DNA of 22,128 nucleotides from Heterotrichella gracilis. Its lineage: Eukaryota > Sar > Xanthophyceae > Tribonematales > Xanthonemataceae. The position numbers and the translations under genes were made by a program. The stretch is taken from contig JAULBX010029390.1 in assembly GCA_032358255.1 (NCBI GenBank), positions 1 to 22,128 on the forward strand, given 5' to 3'. Below the pieces are notes generated by a model. That model was not told the DNA's origin and made no database searches. It worked only from the letters and a program-made list of their open reading frames with translations. Below are positions 1 through 9,300 of the stretch, piece after piece. Every line of letters starts with the position of its first letter. Position 1 is the stretch's first letter.

Positions 1-1138
1 CACCCCCAACAGTCTCGCGAGCCCGGGTTGGCTCCCTGAATGTGACTGTCAAATAAATCTTGTAAATCTTGTAATTGGCACAAAGTTGGCAATGATTGGG
101 TTAAATAAAGTGGACCGCTGGTGACTGTGTAGTGAACAACAACAGAAGCAGTTAAGGCCTTGCTTTCACCAAGCTGAAAGGCCTACCCAAAACTTTTGGC
201 ACTGCCTTTGAAAGCATATGAACACCATGTGACGTCACTTGATGACGTGAAGCCAGCTGCCATGATGTCTACTGCCCGCAGTGCGGCCACCGCCCACCGA
301 CCTGCGGAGCCTGCTGCAGCTTTGAACACGCAGCCTTTCAACTTTCAACAGCCTGATCGCGCCGACCCACTCACTGATAGCTTCGACTGCAGCACTTTCG
401 CGCGCTTTAATAGCACCGACTTGTGACACCTTGCCTTGTCTGCCTGTGATACGACTGATCAGCGGCCTGTATGCATGCAGTTCCGCCAGGCATGCCCAGT
501 GGTTTTCCTTCGCGCCTCCTCTTGAGCGTCATAACCCGCAACAGTGGACGCCTTTGCGACTGTCGAAGCGCACAGGTACGTTGTTGCATATATGTGGGTT
601 CGCGCGCTGCCGTGCAGTGTTTGGTCTGGCGAGGGCATGGCATGTTGATACTGGAGCGTCAATCATACGCGAGGCGCCTTAGTGCGACGCAGCACCTCGT
701 ATACGGTAGCAGCATCGCTGTCATAGTCACCTATATGTATGTCGACTATGTACTGTCTACGGTGCACATTTTTGCCACGGGACATCCGTGTGTCTCCAAG
801 GTTTGGCGAGCGATTGGTGCCGGATCTTCCTTAGCAGCACTCGCCACGCCACCTCTAAAAAGCAGCGATCTTGTTCATATCAAAAGCTTTCCGTTGGGAT
901 CCTTCGTAGTGGCGGTGTCCATAGTTGGTTTCTGTTCCCGCTGGCGAACCTTCTACTGGTGTAGACCTTGTGCGAGACGACTGCCAGTCGCACCTCGGCA
1001 ACGGCTGGCGAGCAGCTCTTGCATCTCCCTCAAACCCAATATAGTTTTCCCTCCAACACAGGTGCAAGACCCAGCATCCCTCGTCCGCTAACCAGGCACA
1101 TTCTTGTTTTGGGCACAACCCCACCCAGTATTCCCGCC
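1..1138. other. 5' flank, no gene supported
   Basis: This stretch holds the likely 3' end of a gene that lies to the left (two TGTAA signals at 61-74) and then the upstream region of the CBS-DCC gene. Open frames at 196-426 and 471-1091 have no recognisable domain, lie in sequence that does not look coding, and have no supporting splice structure, so I do not call them. A palindromic TGACGTCA (230-237) followed by a TGACGT half-site (243-248) could bind bZIP factors, but it lies about 900 bases upstream of the start codon and may be chance. No convincing TATA box was seen. Confidence 0.6.
61..74 (+). terminator. Twin TGTAA poly(A) signals of an upstream gene
   Basis: TGTAA occurs at 61-65 and again at 70-74. 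TGTAA is the usual poly(A) signal of green algae. The first ~90 bases are therefore probably the 3' UTR end of a + strand gene whose coding part is outside the window. The same pentamer on the other strand is not seen here. Inferred from motif and position only. Confidence 0.5.
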
Positions 1139-3960
1139 ATGGCAGCCATGATCTCTCACCCTTGGCTAGCAACCGCCGCCCGCCCCACCCGCTCCACCAG
1201 CCATCCAGCGCCGCACGCCACCCCCGCCGCCCTCCGCCACCCCTCCCCATTCCACACCACCACCCCTCGCACCCGCACCCAGCCCCTCAACAGCCTGGGC
1301 AGCAGCCAGGCCTTCGATGTTGAACCAGCCACCTTTGACGTCGACGCAGCCACAGCCGATGTGGATGCAGCCACCATCGAGGACCTTGAGCTTGAGAACC
1401 CCTTTGGGCAAGTGGGGGAGATCATGACGGAGTCCGACATCCGGACGGTGGAGCCAGATACCCCGCTGAGGGATCTGGAGGGTAAATTGGGGAGGGTGAC
1501 CGGCGCGCCCGTGCTGGATGCGGAGGGCAGGATCGTGGGGGTGATCAGCAGGACGGTGCGGTGCAACCCTAAACCCTGAAACCTAAAGCCTAAAACAGTA
1601 CCATGTGCGCACGCCAATGCCATGCTGCGCAGCATCAACCCTGTGGGGCGCATGGCGCTGGCGGGCCCATACATCACCACCACACGCAGCCAAGTCAAAT
1701 CCATCCGTTAAACCATTGCCGCCAGCCGTGTGTCTGGAGTCAAGCCTTCGTGAATGTATCACATTAACGCCAGCACAGGTCACCCACCACACCAAAGTCA
1801 ACCTCCCCCCACCACCACTCCCTTTTCCCCAGGACCTAGCCCGCGTGAAGAAGAGCGGCGGCTCCTTCGATGACCCCGTGTTCTTCCACATGACCTCCCC
1901 AGCCATCAGCGTGCCGCGCACCACCCCAATAGGCCAGGCGGCTGCGCTCATGCTGTCGAAGAAGATACACAGGCTCATTGTGATTGATGACCAGGGCAAG
2001 CTGGCAGGGTGGGTGGCGGCCACATGCTGTGAGCTTGACCCTTAACCCTAACCATTGAGCCCTGGGCTGTGAAGTTGACCATGCAGATTGCCTCCAAGCT
2101 AGTAAGGGTTTAGGGGTAGGGTTTAGGGTTGCATTTCAATTATTCAGTGTCGCTTGGAGCTGATCACATGGAGGTTGCCACTCCAAAAACCCCTTGGCAG
2201 GCTTGGGACCCCTCATATACATTTATATATAGACCGCTCTGTTTCATTTCTCATTTGTTGCTGAGGTGCCCGGGACTGACCTTCCTCATGTAGGGTTCAG
2301 GGTTTAGAATTTGTTGCTGCGGCGCCCGAGACTGACCCTCTCCTCCCCATTTTTTCGCGCAGTGTCGTTTCTCGCAGTGACATCTTCAAGCCTGTGCTGG
2401 ATCCAAAGGTGGAGCTGGTGGGGTGGGCGGCAAACCAGGTGAGGCCAGGGAGCAGGTTATTTTTCTAGTATTTTCCAGGGTTTCCAGCAGCGCTGCCAAC
2501 CCTACCACCAATGAACTGTACCCTAGACAAGGGTGTTGTGTCCTGTATCACATTGAATTGCCCATGTCTGCCTCCATCTGCTCCCTGTAGCTGACTGTGA
2601 TCACTCCCCTTGCTTACTAAACCCTACATCCTCCCTGTTGCTTACATGACCACTCTAAGACCTAAACCCTAAACCCTCCTATAAACCCTGCTATAAACCC
2701 CTCCTCCCATTTGGCCCTCTTCAGGTTGATGACTCACAGCCACCTGCTGGTGTCAGCATGGCATCAGTGGATGAGAAGGATGTGGAGGACACGTGGTGCG
2801 TAGCAAGACCCTAGAAATACCAAACCCTATTCCTTTAAATCAGATAATGCGCAGCAGAAAGCTTTAAACAGCATGGCCTGAGTGAATGGCAATGATGTGA
2901 AGGACATGTGGTGCACTAGACCACCCTGGAAACCCTACACCCTAACCAATGACGTTTGAGGTCATGTGACGTGGAAATCTCATGTATCTTGAAAGCCACT
3001 TCTAAAAATGCAAGGTGCCATGGTAAGTGAGCGTATCTGCCACAGCCCTTGTCTAATATATTGGTTATAGTATTGGTGTGCACAATCAGGCTTATCCGCT
3101 CATAACCATATGAAAGGGTGTCAAGTTCCTGTACCCAACTCTACCAATTCTCACACCTAAAACCCTGCGCAGGGTTGTTAAGTACCTGTACGACGGCGAC
3201 TGCGAGATGTGCCGCACGCTGGTGCGCATGCTGGACAGGCAGGATGCGGGGCAGGGACGCATCCGATTTGTCAATATAGCCTCCAGGCGCTACGACCCAG
3301 AGGACAATCAGGGGGTGGAATACGAGGAGGCAATGGAGACAATCCATGCAATCAGGCGAGATGGGACAATCGTCACAGGTGCGCCCTCCCACACTCCTAA
3401 TTAAAGCTCAAAGCTATGGTGCACACTTGCCATGCAATGCACTCCGTTGCGGCAGACTTTGTTGCAGGCCATGAGCCCTTACAACCCTAACCGTGCCCAC
3501 TTTCAACCCAGAACCCTAATCACACCCTCAGAACCCTAAGCACACCCCAAAATCCCTCCCAGACGCCAAAGCGCGGCACGAGCTCTACTCCACTGTGGGC
3601 CTGGGCTGGGCCTCGCGCATAACATCTCTGCCCTTTTCGACTTTCTGCCCAAGATCCCTCCCCATGCCACTCCAAAATCCCAACCTTTCCCACGCCAAAA
3701 CCCTAACCCGGCACCTTAAACCAGGCCCCGAAGCGCTGCGCGAGCTCTACTCTACAGTTGGGTTGGGCTGGGCCTCGCGCATGGCGTCCCTGCCCTTAGT
3801 GAGCGGACTGGCGGACGCCGCCTACGATTTTCTGTCCAAGAACCGCATGTCCATTGGCGGCGGCATGGACGCCATCTTGGCCATGCGGCGCCTCAAGCTG
3901 AGCGACGAGGGGGTGGAGCACTGCCTGGATGACGAGGAGGAGTGCGAGGCGGAGTGGTGA
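1139..3960 (+). CDS. Plastid-targeted tandem CBS-domain protein fused to a DCC/DUF393 thiol-disulfide oxidoreductase-like domain
   Basis: Exons 1139-1555, 1833-2008, 2363-2438, 2725-2795, 3173-3378 and 3725-3960 join in phase to give 393 residues. Residues 1-59 lack acidic residues and are rich in Ala, Ser, Thr, Pro, His and Arg, as in a chloroplast transit peptide. Three 7-residue repeats of the form xDVDAAT follow (59-79). CBS domain 1 starts near VGEIM (92-96) and ends at ISRTD; CBS 2 starts near HMTSPAI (158) and ends VVSRSD (199-204); such pairs usually bind adenosine nucleotides. An acidic linker leads to the DCC domain (about 248-370) with DGDCEMC (254-260), whose two Cys form the CxxC-type redox motif of DUF393 proteins. 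An acidic tail ends the protein. The start has GCC before ATG and G after it. The domains could be thought two genes, but the W247 codon is split across the exon 4/5 junction, so one mRNA is favoured. Redox function is inferred from family. Confidence 0.85.
1313..1375 (+). repeat. 21-base in-frame coding minisatellite, 3 units
   Basis: Three imperfect 21-base units encode FDVEPAT, FDVDAAT and ADVDAAT directly after the predicted transit peptide. The units differ at third positions as well as by substitutions, so the duplication is not very recent. They form an acidic spacer before CBS domain 1. Confidence 0.8.
2253..2338 (+). repeat. 55-base tandem repeat in intron 2 of the CBS-DCC gene
   Basis: A segment starting TTGTTGCTG near 2255 recurs near 2311 with a few substitutions; a telomere-like GGGTTCAGGGTTTAG lies between the copies. 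The second copy runs to about 20 bases before the exon 3 acceptor at 2361-2362. No exon sequence is included. Confidence 0.7.
2661..2698 (+). repeat. Telomere-like CCCTAAA cluster at an intron 3' end (CBS-DCC gene)
   Basis: CCTAAACCCTAAACCCT followed by three ATAAACCC variants, ending 26 bases before the exon 4 acceptor. One to three perfect units of the plant-type telomere repeat; degenerate beyond that. Confidence 0.8.
2870..2945 (+). repeat. Decayed copy of the exon 4 3' edge and donor (CBS-DCC gene)
   Basis: Bases 2870-2945 resemble 2755-2829, which holds the last ~41 bases of exon 4, its GT donor and the next ~35 intron bases. The copy keeps the TGGTG exon/donor context but has substitutions that destroy the reading frame. 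It lies 115 bases downstream of the original, inside intron 4, and ends in AACCCTA-type repeats like the original. Confidence 0.7.
3563..3634 (+). repeat. Upstream copy of the exon 6 5' edge (CBS-DCC gene), open in frame
   Basis: Bases 3563-3634 match the first ~72 bases of exon 6 (3725-3796), preceded by a CCCAG acceptor at 3558-3562. The offset at the shared GAGCTCTAC is 162 bases, exactly 54 codons, and the frame is open all the way into the genuine exon. Using this acceptor would add 54 residues that repeat the segment ELYSTVGLGWASR. I treat 3725 as the main exon start because it gives the shorter, family-like DCC domain. Confidence 0.8.
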
Positions 3961-4045
3961 GGGGTTGCAAAATTGCCCGGGCAGGGCTGCCGCCGTTGCA
4001 CCGCGCACCATGTTCCGGGTGGTTTCTAGACCCGCTTTTTCCTAG

Positions 4046-4200
4046 GGAGTGGCATGGGTGCCATTCTTGCTATGCGGTGCTTCAAGCTGAGCGACAAAGG
4101 GGTGGAGCACTGTTTGGATGGCGAGGAGGAATGTGGGGCGGAGTGGTGAGGGGGAGGGACGGGGGCAGGGGCAGAGTTGGCAAGCCAGGGCTGTCACTGT
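4046..4200 (+). repeat. First downstream copy of the CBS-DCC last exon 3' end
   Basis: This repeats the last ~100 coding bases of exon 6 plus about 40 bases of 3' UTR, about 189 bases downstream of the original. The coding part stays open from ATG at 4054 to a TGA in the same place, still ending in GAEW. It follows a pyrimidine-rich TTTTTCCTAG that could act as an acceptor. It lies within the predicted 3' UTR. Confidence 0.8.
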
Positions 4201-4244
4201 TGTTGAGGGCGTGCTTTTTTGGGTCCAAGAATGTCACACCGTTT

Positions 4245-4345
4245 GTCTAGGACGCCATTCTTGGCATGCGGTGGCTCAAGGTGAAGGGGGGAGCGCTGCG
4301 TGGATGGCGAGGGGAAGTGTGAGGCAGAGTGCGAGGCGGTGTTCA
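4245..4345 (+). repeat. Second, more decayed downstream copy of the CBS-DCC last exon
   Basis: Starting at TCTAGGACGCC, this stretch again resembles the last exon but with deletions and frameshifts. It lies about 194 bases after the first copy, so the three copies form a tandem array of ~190-base units. Confidence 0.7.
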
Positions 4346-4423
4346 TATCTTTGTTGTGGCTCAGCGGTGCAGTTTGTATCAAGCTTTGGGATGGACTGGT
4401 GCATTGTATTAAATGTGGCGATG

Positions 4424-4428
4424 TGTAA
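4424..4428 (+). terminator. TGTAA poly(A) signal, likely of the CBS-DCC gene
   Basis: This is the first TGTAA I see downstream of the stop at 3958-3960, about 464 bases on. It would place both degenerate last-exon copies inside the 3' UTR. Confidence 0.5.
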
Positions 4429-4680
4429 CTGCTTCCTGGTAGGCGGTGCGGTGGGATGGCCTGGCAATTGTGGTTTGGGGCTCGGTCAGCGTGCGAGGAC
4501 ACTGTTGCAAGGACAGGATTTGATTCAGGTGTGGCACAACTGGATGCGCTGCCCGGGGTTCACCAATTGGGGAAGGCGAGGTTCTTTTTTGTTTCTTCAA
4601 ATGGTGCTGAATGTCATACAATACCAGGTCCTTGCTATGCTGCACATTTATTTATGTAGGGGAGTTGCTATTCAGCCCAT

Positions 4681-4739
4681 TCGGATATGCAGGATACCTG
4701 CATATGATCCGATCATTGATTCGCCAACAAGTTGGCGAA
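4681..4739 (+). repeat. Two adjacent inverted repeats (hairpins)
   Basis: Hairpin 1 (4681-4712): TCGGAT and ATGCAGG pair with CCTGCAT and ATCCGA around a 3-base loop with a 3-base bulge, a 13-bp stem. Hairpin 2 (4720-4739): TTCGCCAAC pairs perfectly with GTTGGCGAA across a 2-base loop. They lie about 255 bases after the TGTAA of the CBS-DCC gene. Function unknown. Confidence 0.75.
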
Positions 4740-5690
4740 CTTCAAGGTTATTTATGCCATGTGAACTGTTCGTTACAATGTGACTGCCATATGTCTTCAT
4801 GCAGTCGACAGTGTGACGGGACTGTCACTGAGTTGAAATTGCACGAGTCGTCAGACGAGCTACCATCGGCATTGCCAAGGAGCATTTTCAAATATTTCAC
4901 AGATATCTCAAATGTACACGATGGGTTTCCTCGCGTGTGGGCTAGGGCCTCACGTGTGTTGTTACGCATGGCGCAGCAAGGAAACGTTAGTTCTTTTTTA
5001 TATTTTCCTTGAAGATTGCAAGATCGTCTCACAATGATAGATTTGTGATATTTTATGCATATGCCAGTGGTGCACCAATGGCCCCGGGTCCGCCCCGTAC
5101 GGCATGTGCATCGATGGTCAGAAGCTTTTATCTGTTGACCCTGATCAGCACCATCATGGCGAAGGCAGGCCCTGGGCATGGGACAGCGCCTAGGAAATTC
5201 AATTTAACGTTTCTACAGCGCACGACTGGTTTTGAAATTTACTGCAGCACCTTGAATCTTGCAAGGGTATATTTTACTATAGTACTTCTTCTGGCAAGAA
5301 AGAGAGGAGCACATTGCGTCATTCACCCCAAGGGCCTCGCTGCGCCTTAACTTGTGTACCATTCAATGCAATTTGCAGTCACAACCAGGCACCACCATGA
5401 AATAACAACGGGTTACCCACTCGCGTTGCCAAAATTGCAGCACCTGCATGCACATCTGCGCATACAGTACCAAGTTGCAAGAATCGCTGCGATGTCGCAG
5501 CCATATGGATGCCGCATGACATGTGCGCTGCGTCTAGAGAGAGTCACAGCTAAGCTTGCGGCAGGTGAATCGCAAAGGGCCGATTTTTGAAGGAAACTGT
5601 GGAAAACGCACACATTGCGAGCTCACGGCAGGCGAATTTGGCTGAAAAACTGTGAAAATGCCATCCCGCCATGGCTGCCAATACTGTAGT

Positions 5691-5838
5691 ATCCTGGAAA
5701 ACCCCTCTTCCTCCCTGCCAAGTGCTGGGTTCAAGTGCTTGTTATCAGGAAAACCCCGCCCTCCCCTGGTGTTGCACTGGGAATAAGTGTTTGCTAATGA
5801 AAAATTCTGCCAATTCCTGGCACTAAGTTTGGAACATG
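5691..5838 (+). repeat. Decayed tandem repeat, ~53-base unit, about 2.7 copies
   Basis: Units begin at 5691 (ATCCTGGAAAACCCC), 5744 (ATCAGGAAAACCCCG) and about 5797 (third partial unit). They share the order of blocks but have many substitutions. No coding or splice signal is linked to them. Confidence 0.55.
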
Positions 5839-6219
5839 TGCATGCTGCATGGTGTCTATGTGACAAAACTGGATGCAAGGCACGGCGTGTGTGTTGAGCA
5901 TCCATGCACAAATTGGATGTAATGCACAAGCACAAAACGGTCCTCCATAAATGGCTGTCTATCATAGCAAGATCCAGTGTAAAATAGTGCTATAGCCACA
6001 TTCTATAATCATTGCCGAAGTGAATGCCTCTCTTTGCAACCCCCTATCAATGCCCCCATAATCATTGCACATGTGCAGCAATGCATGCTGCTCCAGGCAC
6101 ACATGGGCAACACCAGGGCTTGACAAAGCATGGTAATGCATGAGTACAACCCCTCCTTTGCTTCTAGATGTGCCCCGTTTCCCTTGCTCCCCTGCTCCAC
6201 AGTTGCGATCCCCCGCCAG

Positions 6220-6224
6220 TTACA
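6220..6224 (-). terminator. TGTAA poly(A) signal of CYP97A
   Basis: TTACA on the + strand is TGTAA on the - strand, 78 bases after the CYP97A stop codon at 6302-6304. Spacing fits a short 3' UTR. Confidence 0.6.
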
Positions 6225-6301
6225 CAACCCATGTACGTGACGAAGGAAATGGTTACCCCCGGCCATGGCGCATGCGACCAGGCATCTGGCGTGGCGTGTG
6301 C

Positions 6302-9300
6302 TCATACCGGCGCCGGCTGCTTGGCTTGTGTTGGCTCAAATGCCTCGCATGCCTGCTGCTGCTGGCCCTGGCCGCACCTGGGGGTGATGGTGAGCCACAG
6401 CCCGTTGGTGGTGTGGATGGTGGCGCCTGCAGGGGGGAAGCAGGGGGGGGTGTGAATTGCAGGGGAGGACGGAGGTCAGCCATGTGGGATGGAATATAAA
6501 ACCTGAACTTCAGATTCAGAGTGTGTGTTTTCAAGAAAAGTGAATTTGCAAATTTCCCCCGTCCCCGTCGCCACCCTTTTCTCCCTTACCTGTGGTCATG
6601 CCCACCTCGGGCGCATCCGGTGCCAGCTCAAACTCAAACCTCCTCACCAGCATAGCCACCGCCACTATTGACTCAAAGAGAGCAAACTGGTCGCCAATGC
6701 ACTTGCGCCGCCCGCCGCCAAAGGGCAGGTAGGCAAAGTCCTCCGTCACCTGCAGGGGGGTGGGGGGGGTTACGGTTTGACAATTACCCTTTAGAATTCA
6801 GTTGTCTGGGATTTTAAGGTTGAAGGATTTTTCAGGGTTTTATTTGAGGTAGGTCAAGTCCTCCGTCGCGGGTTTGGTTTTGATGCGGGTGGGGTTTCGC
6901 ATCCACTTTCCATGCTTGCTTGGCCGACCACGTCCAGCAGCAATTCAGCGGTAACAGAAAACAGCCTCCGACACCGCCCCTCAATTTGGAGGGTACGGCT
7001 TCATGGCGATTTTACCGTCTGGCCAACCAAAAGCCTAGCAACACGGCAGCCCAAACCCTGAACCCTTAGACCCTACACCCAGGCCCCTACCTCGTTGGGC
7101 ACGGGGCCATCCATGGGCCCGAAGCGCTCCGGGTTGAACCTGTCTGGCTCCTCCCAGTACTCTGGTGACCTGTGCAGGTTCCACACGCTGATGAACATGT
7201 CGGAGCCCTTGGCGATCTTGAACCCGCCGAGCACGTCGTCCTCAAGCGCCCGCCTGCAGGAGGGGGTGGGTGGTGGGTGGGTGGGGTGGGGTAGGGGCAA
7301 GGCGGTGGGGATGGAGGAGGGTCGTAGCTCGCCCTGGTGGCAACGATACCTCTTTTCTTGAGGAAATTTGTTTGCCATTTAAATTTGTACTACTTTTGCA
7401 CCTGACACATGTTGTCCAAAATACGCGGCACTTCAGACACCCTTTCTGATACCAAAGCTATCTAGAATCAATTTGAGAGAGCTGACGCCGAGCATGTCTC
7501 CACCTAATTGCACCCCGTGCGGAGCGCAACTCGTGCACCTACACTTGCACGTGCTCAATGTGCCGGCCATGCCATGCCATGCAACCCTTTCCACACCTTA
7601 ACCCCACCCGCTTTGCCAGCCCTCCATCCCCACTGCTACCCTAAACCCTAAACCCCACCTGATGAGCACCGGCGGCTGCGGGTACAGCCTCATTGCCTCG
7701 TTGATGACCCGCGTGGTGAACTTGAGCTCGCGCAGGTCGGCAACAGTGGGGTTGCGGTCCCCAAGCACGCTGTCAACCTGCACAGGGGTTCTAGGGTTTA
7801 CGCATGAGGGTTTAAGGGTTGCGGTCACCGAGCACGCTGCCAACCTGCACCAGGGTTTCAGGGTTTTGGCATGAGGGTTTAAGGCTTGCCGTTACCGAGC
7901 ACGCTGCCAACCTGCACCAGGGTTGGAGGGTTTAGGGTTCAGGCATTGCGCTTCAGGGTCTGTGTCATCCAGCAAAGGCGACAGCCTGCGCCGAGGCCGG
8001 TGGGGTTTTAGGATTTAGCATTCCCACACACCCGTAATGTTTTGATGCATCCCAGGGCTCCGCCTGCAGAAGGCCCTCAGGCCACCACCACTACCCATTT
8101 TCCGCCACCCCCCCACCCGCCACCCACCTCCTCCTGCAGGCGCTTGACATAGTGCGGGTGCTGCGCCAGGCAGTAGAAGGTCCACGTCAGCACAGCGGCG
8201 GTGGTCTCGTGGCCCGCGATGAGCAGGGTCATGAGGTCGTCCCGTAGCTGCTTGGAGGAGATCTGGTCCCCGCTGGCGATCAGGAAGTGCAGGATGGAGG
8301 GGTCGGCATCGGAGAGAAATTCCTCAACAAACTCCTCGTCCTCTTCCTCAACCTGGGGGGGGTGGGGTTTCGCAATCTAAGGGGGAGCATAGGGTGTGGT
8401 TTGTGGTTTTAATAGAATCAAAGGGGGGCCATAGGGTGCCGTTTGTGGGTTTTGCGCCCCCTCACACACAGCAACCATGCAATCATTCCATCCCACCCAC
8501 GGCACCCACCCATCCCTCTTAACATGCCCTCCAGACCTCATGAAACACCATTTAGCTGGTTCCAAATGCCAATTCAAGGATTTAATTGAAACTGGGGCCT
8601 AATACCCGCAAGGGACCCAGATCGCGCCCTTGGCCCCATACTTGGGCCCAGAATGCCACCACCTACGGCCACCATGCGTCACCATTCGGTCCCACCCCAT
8701 CACCCCCAACATACATACACTCCACCATTTGCCCGATGCCGCCACCGCCGCCACCTCACACACCAGTCTTTTGCACTTTGTAATGGGCTTGTCAAGCGTA
8801 TCGTCTACCGTCACCACCGCATCCCGTCACATATCCTCCCTACATGCACCACCATTTCCCACACCAACACCACTGCCACTATCGTGCGGCCCACCGCTCC
8901 CCCCACCATTCCTCCAAAACCCACCAGTCGCTTGCACTTTGCGATGAGCTCATCCAGCGTGTTCTCAATGATCACCAGCGCCTCCAGGCATGCTCGCTGA
9001 CGTGGCACTATGTAGCGCAGCAGGGGCACGTTCCAGTAGGGGATGAAGGCGATGGAGCGGTGCTCAGCCTCACGCAGGGCGGTGTACACAGCCTGCCGTG
9101 AAGGGGATTGTACTATTGGTTATAATTCCTCCAACCAGCCCCCACCACCACACATTAGTGACCCGGGTCATCTCTCTTGAGCAAGCCAATCATGATTTCC
9201 AAATTCAACCAAACCTTCCCACACAACAAACATAATAACACGACAATGACTATTCTGCGTCCTGACGATTTTTAAATTATCGTGCATATTGAACAAAGAT

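Larger units (their letters stand above)
4430..6200. other. Convergent intergenic region, no gene supported
   Basis: About 1.8 kb between the 3' end of the CBS-DCC gene (+) and the 3' end of CYP97A (-). It is richer in A and T than the exons. Open frames here (for example 4118-4783, 4611-5012, 5009-5350 and 5534-5965 on the - strand) carry no recognisable domain. It holds two adjacent hairpins (4681-4739) and a decayed 53-base tandem repeat (5691-5838); otherwise I see nothing. Confidence 0.55.

Noticed and set aside
230..248. bZIP/CRE-type site TGACGTCA upstream of the CBS-DCC gene
   Set aside because: An 8-base match about 900 bases from the start codon is weak on its own, so it is noted only in the flank entry.
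471..1091. 206-codon open frame on the + strand
   Set aside because: No recognisable domain, overlaps frames on the other strand, and the sequence lacks splice or codon features of the four real genes.
2041..2140. Window as a chromosome end because of telomere repeats
   Set aside because: Runs are only one to three units, face both ways and lie inside introns of normal genes, unlike a terminal array.
3173..3960. DCC domain as a separate gene from the CBS domains
   Set aside because: No start codon in good context before the domain, no poly(A) signal between, and the split Trp codon joins exons 4 and 5 exactly.
4118..4783. 221-codon open frame on the + strand
   Set aside because: Starts in the duplicated last-exon copy in the wrong frame and crosses the predicted poly(A) site; no domain.
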